Shown here piece by piece: positions 17,580 to 26,062 of a stretch of DNA of 64,000 bases (position 1 is the stretch's first letter; each line of letters opens with the position of its first letter). The notes below the pieces were generated by a model. The model was given only the letters and a program-made list of their open reading frames with translations. It was not told the origin of the DNA and ran no database searches. The position numbers and the translations under genes were made by a program. The stretch comes from Paenibacillus xylanivorans. GTDB lineage: Bacteria > Bacillota > Bacilli > Paenibacillales > Paenibacillaceae. The DNA lies in contig NZ_LITU01000070.1 in assembly GCF_001280595.1 (NCBI RefSeq), positions 239,150-303,149 on the forward strand, given 5' to 3'.

Positions 17580-18170
17580 TTATTCCAATGGTAGCTGCCC
17601 CAACATCGACGCTAGACGATGAACGGTTTCCCCGGTATACGGGACGAGCAGCTCGGGCAGTTCACCCTGCATACTGGAGACGGCCATCCGTGTAATAGCG
17701 CCGATGACCAGTACGGCCGTGAGCCTTGAATCTTGAGCAGGCAGTTCACCCCGCATCACTCCCAGATCAATCAGGTCTATCAACGCATCGAGCGGCTGGC
17801 GGTAATCTTCACTGCTTCCGACTTCAATAAATATTTCGTGATTTTGCGAAATCAGCAGCAGTCCGTAAGGATCTTCATCGTGCAATTGAAGAACCTCGGT
17901 AATCAGTTGCCGGAAGCGCTCCAGCACCGGACCTTCCTGGTGAACATAACCGTCAATCAAGGCGGTATAGTCCGCGCAATATTGGGTGAAGGCTTCGAGA
18001 GCAACGGCATCTTTATTTTTAAAATGTTTGTAGATCGCCGCATCTGTTACTCCGGCGGCGTCACCGATCTCTTTGACGGAAATGCCGTCAACGCCTTTGG
18101 TTGCAAACAAGCGCATCGCCGCTTGTAGGATGTCTTTCTTTTTGCTGTCCACATGAGGTTTGTTCTTCAT
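17580..18170 (-). CDS. TetR/AcrR family repressor
   Basis: A 196-residue repressor. The N-terminal domain SKKKDILQAAMRLFATKG, then VSVKEIG-like ISVKEIGDAAGVTDAAIYKHF, is a canonical TetR helix-turn-helix (about 10-55). The C-terminal helical domain senses an unknown ligand. The frame is open to a GTG at 18191, but that codon lies inside a palindromic operator; the ATG at 18170 is the more natural start, although no strong ribosome site precedes it. Two matching operators, one before itself and one before the quinone reductase, indicate autoregulation and control of that enzyme. Confidence 0.9.
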   Translation of the reverse strand: MKNKPHVDSKKKDILQAAMRLFATKGVDGISVKEIGDAAGVTDAAIYKHFKNKDAVALEAFTQYCADYTALIDGYVHQEGPVLERFRQLITEVLQLHDEDPYGLLLISQNHEIFIEVGSSEDYRQPLDALIDLIDLGVMRGELPAQDSRLTAVLVIGAITRMAVSSMQGELPELLVPYTGETVHRLASMLGQLPLE

Positions 18171-18178
18171 GATTGTAT

Positions 18179-18196
18179 AGTAAGTGATCACTAACT
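18179..18196. promoter_or_regulatory. Autoregulatory TetR operator
   Basis: AGTAAGTGATCACTAACT is symmetric at 16 of 18 positions around a perfect AGTGATCACT core, nine bases upstream of the TetR ATG. Confidence 0.7.
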
Positions 18197-18453
18197 AAAT
18201 TGCAACAATAATATATGAATTGCCTTATATCCTGCCTCCAGAATGCTTCTGTTAAAAGCTTGCAGCCTGGTGGGTGTCAACGTATGATGAATAGAAATGA
18301 GCATTTTACATCATGGGCGAGTACGTTTTACAAACTGCAAGATATAGAGGGATACGCCCTGTTCAACGGGAGCTTGTACCTGTGGGTGTGGGGGAAGCTA
18401 ATGAGGCAAAATGCCGGAGTTTTCATTCGGACAAATTACGGAGGACACGGAGT

Positions 18454-19437
18454 ATGGGGGACCAGGGGAATGCAGAATTACATGTTCCTTGCTGGGTGAC
18501 CCCGCAAGGAACGCTGAATGACCGCTATGTATGCAAACGTGAACGGCTGTACAAAGGAATGAACGGCAGATATGTCGAGCGATTCACAGTCCCAGGCGGT
18601 GAAAGCTATATTTTTAAGCCGCTGACCCATCACGGACAGCATGGACGTGAACAGCGGATGGCAGAGTATGTGCTGGCGTATTTACCGCCGATCTATCCCC
18701 GGCTCATCGCTGCATCGGTCAGAGACGCTACACCTGATCAGAGCTGGCTCATCTATGAGGATCTGGGGCAATTGGTGCATGATTCGCGGGAAAATACGCT
18801 GTTAGATGCTGCTGCAAACATGGCCGAATGGCACGCAATACCCGTTTCCGGCTGGGACGAATTGCCTCGTGAAGGTCAGAAACCACCTATTCGGAACATG
18901 CTGGATGATCTGCTTGGGCAAAAGGAAGCGACCGCTGATTTGTTATCCAAGCTGGAGATTACACTGTCTCCAGCGGATTGGGAAGACATCACCACATTAA
19001 TCCACAGGGCAGAGGAAGAATTGCCTCCTGTTCTGTGTCACGGTGATCTTCATCCCGGCAACCTGGCGGATGTGAATGGCAGACTGGTCATCATCGATTG
19101 GGAGCATGCCCATCTCAACACGCCTCTTTGGGACGTGTATCATCTGGTGGATCTATCGCATCCGCTGTACCCGAGAACCGTTACGCCTGAGCTGCGGGAG
19201 CGAATTATTGATGTTTATTTGGACGGGCTGGAGCGCCATAGCGTTCAGGTTGACGGGGTTTCTTTTAAAAGGTGGTACAGCGCATATGCCATTGTATTCT
19301 CGCTCTGGATGCTGCGTCTGATTGATGGGGATTTGAGAAGTGCAGACTGTGTATGGCCCGAGGAACAGCTGCGGAACCAGTGGCACGAGACGGCAATGAC
19401 GCTGAAACAGTGCATGAAGCAGTGTTGTAGGGAATAG
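18454..19437 (+). CDS. Aminoglycoside phosphotransferase/choline-kinase-like family protein
   Basis: A 327-residue APH-fold kinase. The catalytic motif VLCHGDLHPGNLADV (near 190-205) and the metal-binding VIIDWEHAHLNTPLWD are clear, with FKPLTHHGQHG in place of the usual nucleotide-binding lobe motif. The frame is open well upstream, but the ATG at 18454 is nine bases after GGAGG, and upstream residues are not protein-like. Next to a GT4 glycosyltransferase (gap 18 bases, same strand), a role in phosphorylating a sugar or coat/wall component is more likely than antibiotic resistance. Substrate unknown. Confidence 0.85.
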   Translation: MGDQGNAELHVPCWVTPQGTLNDRYVCKRERLYKGMNGRYVERFTVPGGESYIFKPLTHHGQHGREQRMAEYVLAYLPPIYPRLIAASVRDATPDQSWLIYEDLGQLVHDSRENTLLDAAANMAEWHAIPVSGWDELPREGQKPPIRNMLDDLLGQKEATADLLSKLEITLSPADWEDITTLIHRAEEELPPVLCHGDLHPGNLADVNGRLVIIDWEHAHLNTPLWDVYHLVDLSHPLYPRTVTPELRERIIDVYLDGLERHSVQVDGVSFKRWYSAYAIVFSLWMLRLIDGDLRSADCVWPEEQLRNQWHETAMTLKQCMKQCCRE

Positions 19438-19455
19438 AAATGAGGGGTGCAGAAC

Positions 19456-20454
19456 ATGCGTAAAGTAGGACTCGTAATGCGTAAAATTCAATTCACGGAG
19501 TCACAGGGCCCGCGCGTATTTGCGGATCGGCTGAAGCAGATTGGGCTGGAGCTGGGCGTGGAGGTTGTGTTCATCTCGCCGGAGCGCCATGTCAGCGGAT
19601 ATGACTGGTTGCCAGGTTATGAGCATGAGAAAGGCGACCTAGTGAACTATGATATCGTACTGGACCAGATATATAGCCAAAATATAGAGCATGTCATCTA
19701 CACCGTATCGGGGTTTACGTTTTTGAAGATGTTTTTACCGAAGAGCGTGTTGTTCCCGCACAGCTTTCCCGACCCGGCGCTGACGGGATATGAGATGATG
19801 AAGCCATTCTATACAATGGTGGATAAAGCGATTGTGCAGACGGAGTTTTTGAAAACAGAGCTGGGCCGCAATTTCGGGGTACATGACGTGAACGTCATCC
19901 CGATTGGCTTTAGCGAAGAGCTGGCGAACCGGCACTATGACCCGAGTCAGGTTGTGCATAATCGGGTGCTCTGGATCGGTCGGGATGAGGCAAATCGTCG
20001 CCCGGATTTGGTGCTGGAATATGCCCGACAGAACCCGGGCAAGGAAGTGTACATGGTATTCGGCGGTCGCCGCTATGAGGAAAGCATGAAGAAATACAAC
20101 ATTCCAGACAACGTAAAACTGCAATTTGCGCTGACACAGGATGAAGTATTCACCCTGATGAATTCGTCCAAGGTATATTGGAGCTGTTCGGCTTTTGATA
20201 CGTTTGCGATGCCGCTGACTGAAGCGATGGCGATGGGCAAAATGGTTGTGAAGCCGGAGCATGCCTGTTACGGTCACATTCGATCTACCCATGCCTTTGC
20301 TGGCAATGAAGATAACTGGTTTGAACTAGTGAACATGGCCGCTGCCGCGCCGCGCAATGTGTCGGAAGACAACCGGGAGTATGCGTTTGGAGCCTTTTCT
20401 CGCACGATTATGAAAGAAGGATACCGGGACTTTTTCGCCAACTGGTTGAAGTAA
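19456..20454 (+). CDS. Glycosyltransferase, GT4 type
   Basis: A 332-residue cytoplasmic protein. The C-terminal Rossmann domain has VLWIGRDEANRRPDLVLEYA, a donor-binding start (as VLWIGRDEANRRPD), and FDTFAMPLTEAMAMGKMVV, where the EX7E-like segment carries PLTEAMAMGK. The N-terminal acceptor domain has FISPERHVSG and TVSGFTFLKM. The start is ATG 19456, eight bases after GAGGGG. Likely co-transcribed with the APH-like kinase upstream and the small membrane protein downstream. The donor and acceptor are not evident. Confidence 0.8.
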   Translation: MRKVGLVMRKIQFTESQGPRVFADRLKQIGLELGVEVVFISPERHVSGYDWLPGYEHEKGDLVNYDIVLDQIYSQNIEHVIYTVSGFTFLKMFLPKSVLFPHSFPDPALTGYEMMKPFYTMVDKAIVQTEFLKTELGRNFGVHDVNVIPIGFSEELANRHYDPSQVVHNRVLWIGRDEANRRPDLVLEYARQNPGKEVYMVFGGRRYEESMKKYNIPDNVKLQFALTQDEVFTLMNSSKVYWSCSAFDTFAMPLTEAMAMGKMVVKPEHACYGHIRSTHAFAGNEDNWFELVNMAAAAPRNVSEDNREYAFGAFSRTIMKEGYRDFFANWLK

Positions 20455-20508
20455 TACATGGTCTGTAACGACGTGCTCTAACCATTCAGCATGAAGGAGG
20501 AGAATCTT

Positions 20509-20793
20509 ATGGAAGTACTCATCCTGTGGACGCTCGGCATGTGGGCGGTGCAGCTGCTGATCGAATGGCTCATTTATCGGATGCAGGGCCGTCGAATGAC
20601 CTGGGTTCAATATTTACTGCCCTGTGTGGCCTTGCTCGGCGGAGCCACTGTGATCATGATTAGCATTGATATTGGTGGGTGGAACGGCATCGGATATGCC
20701 TTGCTTGGCGCATCGCTGGGTACATCGGGAATGTTGACACTAATTACGGTGGCAATTACGGATGTGGTGTTTCGGCGTCGGGGTAGGAATTAA
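20509..20793 (+). CDS. Small membrane protein of unknown function
   Basis: A 94-residue protein with three hydrophobic segments (about 3-22, 33-55, 60-83) and a basic tail (FRRRGRN). The ATG at 20509 follows AAGGAGGAG at good spacing; an in-frame ATG at 20491 overlaps that site. I do not recognise the family. It sits 54 bases after the GT4 gene and may be the last gene of that operon. Confidence 0.7.
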   Translation: MEVLILWTLGMWAVQLLIEWLIYRMQGRRMTWVQYLLPCVALLGGATVIMISIDIGGWNGIGYALLGASLGTSGMLTLITVAITDVVFRRRGRN

Positions 20794-20843
20794 TCGGAAC
20801 GGTTAAGCTGTGGGCAGTAAGAAAGATTTGGGCGATCAGACGG

Positions 20844-20873
20844 TTGCAGGAATGCATTCGTCTGTGATATATT
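20844..20873 (+). promoter_or_regulatory. Sigma-A promoter for the leader ORF and ABC-F gene
   Basis: TTGCAG and TATATT separated by 18 bases, 33 bases before the GTG of the leader ORF. Confidence 0.55.
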
Positions 20874-20905
20874 GACATTAATTATGACAAGGGAGGTGAA
20901 GACAG

Positions 20906-21067
20906 GTGAATCACGAGATGCTTAACAACCGTATTAGCCAGCTGCCGATTGCTATGGCTGGCATTGTTCATACTTTTCCAACTAACGGGAGAAGTCTGTC
21001 CAAATTTGAATATACGGAAATTAACATTTGCGAGAAGATGCCTGCCTTGACCTCATTCGGACGATAA
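20906..21067 (+). CDS. 53-residue leader ORF upstream of ABC-F gene
   Basis: GTG start eight bases after GGGAGG, then 52 further codons to TAA. The peptide begins MNHEMLNNRISQLPIAMAG and ends ICEKMPALTSFGR; it has no recognisable domain. The stop codon overlaps a small hairpin (AAGCA-ATTT-TGCTT) and is 24 bases ahead of an intrinsic terminator that stands before the ABC-F gene. This order (promoter, short ORF, terminator, ABC-F) is that of drug-induced attenuators, in which a stalled ribosome allows read-through. It could equally be an independent small gene. Confidence 0.6.
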   Translation: MNHEMLNNRISQLPIAMAGIVHTFPTNGRSLSKFEYTEINICEKMPALTSFGR

Positions 21068-21090
21068 GCAATTTTGCTTGAATTCTGAAG

Positions 21091-21123
21091 GGCCGCGGAG
21101 CTAACCTCCTGCGGCTCTTTTTG
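21091..21123 (+). terminator. Terminator or attenuator before the ABC-F gene
   Basis: GGCCGCGGAG and CTCCTGCGGCTC pair with one bulge and are followed by TTTTTTG. It lies between the 53-codon ORF and the ABC-F start on the same strand, 43 bases before the ATG. Confidence 0.7.
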
Positions 21124-21165
21124 TGTTGCGGTCAGGCTCTTCCAATCCATAGGAGGAACCTTATT

Positions 21166-23172
21166 ATGATGATTATTAGCGCACAACAACTGACCCAATA
21201 CCACGGAGCACATCTGGTGCTGGACGGCATTACGTTTGAAATTATGGAAGGCGACAAGGTCGCCCTGATCGGCCGCAACGGAAGCGGTAAAACAACATTG
21301 ATGCGTCTGATGGCACGGCTGAACCAGCCGGATGAAGGACAATTGATGATCAAGAAAGATACACGGATGGGTTACGTGGCTCAGGTGCCAGAAGGAATGG
21401 ATGGTTACACGGTGCTGGATGTGCTGAGTCTTGGATTCAGGGAGCTTATGGCGTGCCAGAGCCAAATGAAGGAAATGGAGCAGCAGATGTCCGATCCGGA
21501 CTGTGCAGCCGATCCGAACCAAATGGAGCGCCTGTTGAAGCGGTATGCGGCATTGCAGGACCAATTTGAACGTGAGGGTGGATATGAGATGGATGCCCGG
21601 ATCGATCAGGTGGCGGACGGTCTGGATATTGCGAAGGAGCATTACGGATGGCGGTTTGGTTCGTTGTCTGGCGGTGAACAGACCCGAGTTGTGCTGGCTT
21701 CACAGCTGATTGTAAGGCCTGATCTGTTATTGCTGGATGAGCCGACCAACCATCTTGATCTGGAGCGGGTGGAATGGCTGGAAGGATTTTTGCGCGAGTA
21801 CACAGGTACGATTATCCTGATCTCACATGATCGCTACTTTTTGGACCGTGTAGCATCCCGGACGTTAGAGTTGGAGGATGGAGAAGCGCAGACGTCAGCT
21901 GGCGGTTATACGGAATATATGAAAGTGAAGGAACAACGACTGTTGCAGCAATTTGAGGAGTTCAAGGAGCAGCAGAAGGTGATCAAAAAAATGAAAGAAA
22001 CGATCCGCCAATTGGAAGAATGGGGCCGAGTCGGGGGCAATGAAAAGTTCTTCCGGCGCGCGGCTTCGATGCGTAAAGCAATCGAACGGATGGAACAGGT
22101 GAAACGCCCGGTACTGGAGCGGCGTAACGCCGACTTCGATGTACGCCCTACAGACCGTACGGGAAAACGGGTGGCTGTGATAGAACAAGTCGAAAAGGCT
22201 TATGGAGAACGTCCGATTCTGCGCGGTGTATCAGGATTACTTGAATATGGCGACAAAATTGCCCTTATTGGACGTAATGGTTCAGGCAAAACGACCTTGT
22301 TCAAGCTGTTGCTGGGAGAGGAACAACCAAGTGCAGGCAACCTGGAGTGGGGGGCACGTGTAGATGTTGGTTATCTGGCCCAGCAGGAGGAGCCTTCCAA
22401 TCCGAAGCTGAACGTGCTGGAATACTTCCGGCTGGAAGCGGGCGTGGAAGAAGGGGAGGCACGCGGGATTTTGGCCCGATATTTATTCTATGGAGCAGAT
22501 GTATTCCGCTCGGTAGGACAGTTATCCGGTGGGGAATGGACACGGCTAAGGCTGGCTCTGCTGGTTCAGCGCAAGCCGAATGTGCTTCTGCTGGATGAAC
22601 CGACCAACCATCTGGATATCGCCTCAAGGGAAGCGCTCGAAGAGTCGTTGGTTGATTTTGAAGGAACAGTGCTTGCCATCTCACATGACCGCTACTTCGT
22701 CAATCGACTCGCTTCCCGCGTGTGGGAACTGGAGAACGGACGGATGACCACGTATCTGGGAGACTATGAAGCCTATCGCGAGAAGAAGCTTGATCTGCAG
22801 GCCCGTGCAGCGGCGGCAAATCAGCAGAATGCAGTAGCCCCCACTCGTCGAACTGTTAAGTTGGAGGTTGAGTCCGATTCAACGTCGACAACTAACGAGT
22901 CTTCTGAAAGCCGTAAAAATGGTGTTTCTATAGGAGCGAGCAAGATTGCGCATAAGTCTGTTAGCAGTAAAAATAACAACGCGAACGGAAAAAAGCTGTC
23001 CGCGGAACAGTTGGAACAGAAAATGGCTCATCTTGAAGTGGAAATTCAGGAGTTGGATCAACAGCTTGAAACCCTACAGAACAATCCAACGGATCTGGAA
23101 CAAAAGTGGAACGAGCGAGAGCAAGTGTCCAGTAAATATAATGAAATGTTGGCACAGTGGGCAGAGTTGTGA
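21166..23172 (+). CDS. ABC-F family ATPase (ribosome-associated)
   Basis: A 668-residue protein with two ABC domains and no membrane segments. Walker A GRNGSGKTTLMRL (about 29) and GRNGSGKTTLFKL, signature LSGGEQTR and LSGGEWTR, and Walker B LLLLDEPTNHLDLE/VLLLDEPTNHLDIA are all intact. A charged inter-domain linker (about 260-330, KEQRLLQQFEEFKEQQKVI) is the part that reaches the ribosomal E/P sites in this family. A Ser/Asn-rich spacer and a coiled-coil C-terminus (LEQKMAHLEVEIQELDQQLE) follow. GGAGG precedes the ATG. It may be a translation factor or an antibiotic-protection protein; the possible upstream attenuator points to the latter. Confidence 0.88.
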   Translation: MMIISAQQLTQYHGAHLVLDGITFEIMEGDKVALIGRNGSGKTTLMRLMARLNQPDEGQLMIKKDTRMGYVAQVPEGMDGYTVLDVLSLGFRELMACQSQMKEMEQQMSDPDCAADPNQMERLLKRYAALQDQFEREGGYEMDARIDQVADGLDIAKEHYGWRFGSLSGGEQTRVVLASQLIVRPDLLLLDEPTNHLDLERVEWLEGFLREYTGTIILISHDRYFLDRVASRTLELEDGEAQTSAGGYTEYMKVKEQRLLQQFEEFKEQQKVIKKMKETIRQLEEWGRVGGNEKFFRRAASMRKAIERMEQVKRPVLERRNADFDVRPTDRTGKRVAVIEQVEKAYGERPILRGVSGLLEYGDKIALIGRNGSGKTTLFKLLLGEEQPSAGNLEWGARVDVGYLAQQEEPSNPKLNVLEYFRLEAGVEEGEARGILARYLFYGADVFRSVGQLSGGEWTRLRLALLVQRKPNVLLLDEPTNHLDIASREALEESLVDFEGTVLAISHDRYFVNRLASRVWELENGRMTTYLGDYEAYREKKLDLQARAAAANQQNAVAPTRRTVKLEVESDSTSTTNESSESRKNGVSIGASKIAHKSVSSKNNNANGKKLSAEQLEQKMAHLEVEIQELDQQLETLQNNPTDLEQKWNEREQVSSKYNEMLAQWAEL

Positions 23173-23202
23173 GCAGGGTCAGGCATTGGAATTAAGCGAA
23201 CG

Positions 23203-23229
23203 GGTCGGAGATTATTCTCCGGCCTTTTT
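23203..23229 (+). terminator. Terminator after ABC-F gene
   Basis: GGTCGGAGA pairs with TCTCCGGCC around TTAT, followed by five T. Confidence 0.85.
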
Positions 23230-23349
23230 ATTTTGAGAGAGTGGAATCAGCATAGTTTTTCAGCGGCAAACGTGACTGAGAGCTGTGGCTCCCTAACATG
23301 TTTCCTGACTCCCAAGATGCGGGTATGTGACGAAATCGCACGAGGCAAT

Positions 23350-23421
23350 ATGGCAGTAGCACAGCTGCTGCGTTCCATTATCATCGGCGTTTCCATCGTC
23401 ATCGGTACGTTTTTGATGTAA
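23350..23421 (+). CDS. Possible short hydrophobic peptide
   Basis: An ATG after CGAGG opens a 23-residue peptide, MAVAQLLRSIIIGVSIVIG then TFLM, that could span the membrane once. The frame is open further upstream to 23233 but that part is not protein-like. It lies 57 bases before the nucleoside hydrolase start on the same strand. Evidence is limited to hydrophobicity and a modest ribosome site. Confidence 0.3.
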   Translation: MAVAQLLRSIIIGVSIVIGTFLM

Positions 23422-23478
23422 AATAAACCCTAGTGTTTTGGAATGAATATCAATCCAACGAAGAAGGAGCGCGGCATC

Positions 23479-24426
23479 ATGAGAAAAGTCATCATCGATA
23501 CAGATACAGCAGGAGACGATACGATTGCGATCCTGACGGCACTGCACCATTTCCAGGTGGAGGGCATTACGATTACAGGCGGGAATGTACAGTTTGACCA
23601 GGAGGTTGAAAATGCCCTGTACACGGTACAGGTTGCAGGACATGGCGGCAAGGTGCCTGTGTACAAAGGATGCGAACGCCCATTGATGGCCTATGGTAAG
23701 GCCCAACACCGCACGGTGGAAGACGTACATGGCGATGACGGCATGGGCGGAGCCCATTTCCCGAAGGCGGAACAGCGTCCAGAGGCAGGGCATGCAGTTG
23801 ATTTTATCATTGAAAAGGTACACGCACAGCCGGGCGAGATCTCGCTTCTGGCGATTGCACCTCTGACCAACATTGCGATGGCCATTCAGAAGGACCCAAC
23901 CATTATTCCAGAGATTGCACATCTCTACATCATGGGTGGAACGAATAATGCACTGGGCAATATCACACCAGCCGCAGAGTATAACTTCTATGTAGATCCG
24001 GAAGCAGCCAAAATTGTACTACACGCGGGCATTCCGATTACCATGGTTGGCTGGGAGATGTGTACTCAATATTCCGTTATGGATGATGATGATCATGCAG
24101 AGATTGCAGCTCTCGGTACATCTGGTGCTGAGTTCTTCACTGCAATCAATAAAGTGGTTATGCAGTTCAACAAATCGGTACATAAACTGAATGGCACCAC
24201 TCACCCGGATACCTTGCTAATGGCTGTTGCCGCAGATGAGTCACTAATGACCAAATCTGGTCAGTATTACGTGGATGTGGAAGCAGCAGGAGAATTAACG
24301 CGAGGATATAGCGTCGTGGATATCAACGGACGTTTCGGCAAAGAACCGAATGTACGCGTCTGCGAGGCCATTGACCGTCCGAAATTCAAATCCATGCTGC
24401 TGGATGTGCTCTCCGCTATTCAATAA
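23479..24426 (+). CDS. Inosine/uridine-preferring nucleoside hydrolase family protein
   Basis: A 315-residue cytoplasmic hydrolase expected to release the base from ribonucleosides. The calcium-binding motif DTDTAGDDTIAI (Asp7, Asp9, Asp13, Asp14) is at the very N-terminus; LAIAPLTNIAMAI, YIMGGTNNALGN and EYNFYVDPEAAKIVL are the other family blocks. The ATG at 23479 is nine bases after GGAG; an in-frame ATG at 23443 lacks a site. Single gene with its own terminator. Substrate preference cannot be read from sequence alone. Confidence 0.93.
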   Translation: MRKVIIDTDTAGDDTIAILTALHHFQVEGITITGGNVQFDQEVENALYTVQVAGHGGKVPVYKGCERPLMAYGKAQHRTVEDVHGDDGMGGAHFPKAEQRPEAGHAVDFIIEKVHAQPGEISLLAIAPLTNIAMAIQKDPTIIPEIAHLYIMGGTNNALGNITPAAEYNFYVDPEAAKIVLHAGIPITMVGWEMCTQYSVMDDDDHAEIAALGTSGAEFFTAINKVVMQFNKSVHKLNGTTHPDTLLMAVAADESLMTKSGQYYVDVEAAGELTRGYSVVDINGRFGKEPNVRVCEAIDRPKFKSMLLDVLSAIQ

Positions 24427-24499
24427 TTTCGAGAATCGTCCCTGAGCATCGGAAACGCACGTGCGTAAGAATGAAATAATGTCAAAGAACAGCAAGATG

Positions 24500-24532
24500 A
24501 TCCGTGCCTATTTCAGGTACGGATTTTTTTTT
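24500..24532 (+). terminator. Terminator after nucleoside hydrolase
   Basis: ATCCGTGCCT and AGGTACGGAT pair with one mismatch around a five-base loop, followed by eight to nine T. Confidence 0.85.
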
Positions 24533-24550
24533 GCCCATTTTGAGACCAAC

Positions 24551-24607
24551 TACTTCACCTGTCGTAGTAAACTGTGATATACTTCAACTACTACGACAGA
24601 TGAAGTA
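24551..24607. promoter_or_regulatory. PadR operator: long inverted repeat over the promoter
   Basis: TACTTCACCTGTCGTAGTA (24551-24569) and TACTACGACAGATGAAGTA (24589-24607) are inverted repeats matching at 18 of 19 positions, 19 bases apart. A third TACTTCA lies between them. TTCACC and TATACT spaced by 18 bases form a promoter inside the repeat, so the bound regulator would block its own transcription. Confidence 0.75.
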
Positions 24608-24627
24608 ACGGAGGAGGATTATCTTTT

Positions 24628-24954
24628 GTGATCAGCAGTGATGTTATACGCGGCTACAACGATACGCTCATTCTCTACATGCTGCTGGAAGGGGAGTCGT
24701 ACGGGTACGAGATTTCCAAGAACATCAGGCAGCTGACAGATGAGAAGTATGTCATGAAGGAGACGACACTTTACTCTGCTTTCACCCGATTGGAGAAGAA
24801 CGGGTACATTGAATCGTTTTACCTGGATGAGAGCTTGGGGAAGCGGCGTACGTATTACCGAATTACTCCGCTGGGTCTCGACTATTATAGGGAAAAGTGC
24901 GAGGAATGGAAGGTTACGCAGGAGGTTGTGAATCTATTTATCAGGGAGTGGTGA
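24628..24954 (+). CDS. PadR family transcriptional regulator
   Basis: A 108-residue winged-helix protein. LILYMLLEGESYGYEISKNI and TLYSAFTRLEKNGYIES are the PadR DNA-binding elements, followed by the wing LGKRRTYYRITPLG and a C-terminal helix. It starts at GTG after GGAGGAGG. It is paired with a membrane protein six bases downstream, a standard PadR arrangement, and a large inverted repeat covers the promoter, so autorepression is expected. The signal is unknown. Confidence 0.92.
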   Translation: MISSDVIRGYNDTLILYMLLEGESYGYEISKNIRQLTDEKYVMKETTLYSAFTRLEKNGYIESFYLDESLGKRRTYYRITPLGLDYYREKCEEWKVTQEVVNLFIREW

Positions 24955-24960
24955 CAGAGC

Positions 24961-25938
24961 ATGGAGACAATTATAGTGTATCTGGAAAACATGTTTGCTA
25001 GTCTGCCGAAGACCTCCGAGGTGGAGCATTTGAAACGGGAGCTGCTTTCGGGGATGGAAGATAAATACTTGGAACTGAAGCGGGAAGGCAAGTCGGAGAA
25101 TGAGGCAATCGGCATTGTAATCTCGGAATTCGGCAATATTGAGGAGTTGACAGCCGAGCTTGGTATTCAACCAGCCGGAATCGAGGAAGTAGCACCTGTG
25201 CTGACGGAGGAAGAGGCTTACGATTATGCCGCTGTCAAACGTAGCGTGGGTCTATGGACTGGTCTGGGTGTTTTTCTCTGCGCATCCGGGGTAGCATTCC
25301 TGATTTTCCTGGTTACATTTTTTGAGCACAACAATATCAAGGCCATGACAGGGTCGATGGAAACGGGGAGCCTGCTGGGGCTGATCGGAATGTTTGTACT
25401 GATCGCCATTGCGGTTGGCATGTTTATTCACAGCGGGATGAAGCTTGATCGCTTTAAGTATATGGAGAAGGGTTTTCAGTTGCCTTATGAGCTCAAAATG
25501 TCACTTCAACGCAGTCAGGCTCACTTTGCGCTGACGTACCGCGTTTCGATTATTACGGGCGTCGGTCTGTGTGTGCTTTCACCGGCTTTTATTTTCGCGG
25601 GTGCATATATCAACGATGACTATGCATCTTATGGTGTCTCTGTCTTTATGTTGATGGCAGCGGTTGGCGTGTTTCTGTTCATTTATTACGGCAATATCCA
25701 GGGGGCTTATACGAAATTGCTGGAGGAACCACATCTTACTGCTGATATGAAGGAGCGGGAAAGAATTGTAGGAGCAGTGGGGGCTATCGTGTGGCCTCTG
25801 GCAACAGCGCTGTTTCTGTTCACCGGCTTTGTGTACCAGCGATGGGATGTTAACTGGGCCATATTCCCGATTACGGGTGTCCTATTCGGTATGTTCAGCA
25901 ACACCTATCATATATTAAAGCGGAAGAATCCCTCCTGA
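24961..25938 (+). CDS. Permease-prefix-domain membrane protein
   Basis: A 325-residue protein. The first 75 residues (METIIVYLENMFASLPKTSE through FGNIEELTAELGI) form the short helical domain found before permeases and in DUF1700-like proteins that accompany PadR regulators. About six hydrophobic segments follow (GLGVFLCASGVAFLIFLV; LLGLIGMFVLIAIAVGMFI; and four more). It is co-transcribed with padR (gap six bases). These pairs often respond to envelope stress, but function here is inferred only from context. Confidence 0.8.
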   Translation: METIIVYLENMFASLPKTSEVEHLKRELLSGMEDKYLELKREGKSENEAIGIVISEFGNIEELTAELGIQPAGIEEVAPVLTEEEAYDYAAVKRSVGLWTGLGVFLCASGVAFLIFLVTFFEHNNIKAMTGSMETGSLLGLIGMFVLIAIAVGMFIHSGMKLDRFKYMEKGFQLPYELKMSLQRSQAHFALTYRVSIITGVGLCVLSPAFIFAGAYINDDYASYGVSVFMLMAAVGVFLFIYYGNIQGAYTKLLEEPHLTADMKERERIVGAVGAIVWPLATALFLFTGFVYQRWDVNWAIFPITGVLFGMFSNTYHILKRKNPS

Positions 25939-26062
25939 TAGTGTACAATGCGCGTGATCTGCTCATTTGGTGACAACGCTTCGGGTGTGTTAAAGTGAAG
26001 GAAATGTTACAGCAGAGACCCTTTAGTTTAACTTTTGAGCGTCCGGCAGGAGGATTGGCACA

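Noticed and set aside
18215..18499. A 94-codon frame and possible T-box leader before the APH-like gene.
   Set aside because: No AGGGTGGNACCGCG block, no ribosome site and unnatural composition; treated as leader sequence.
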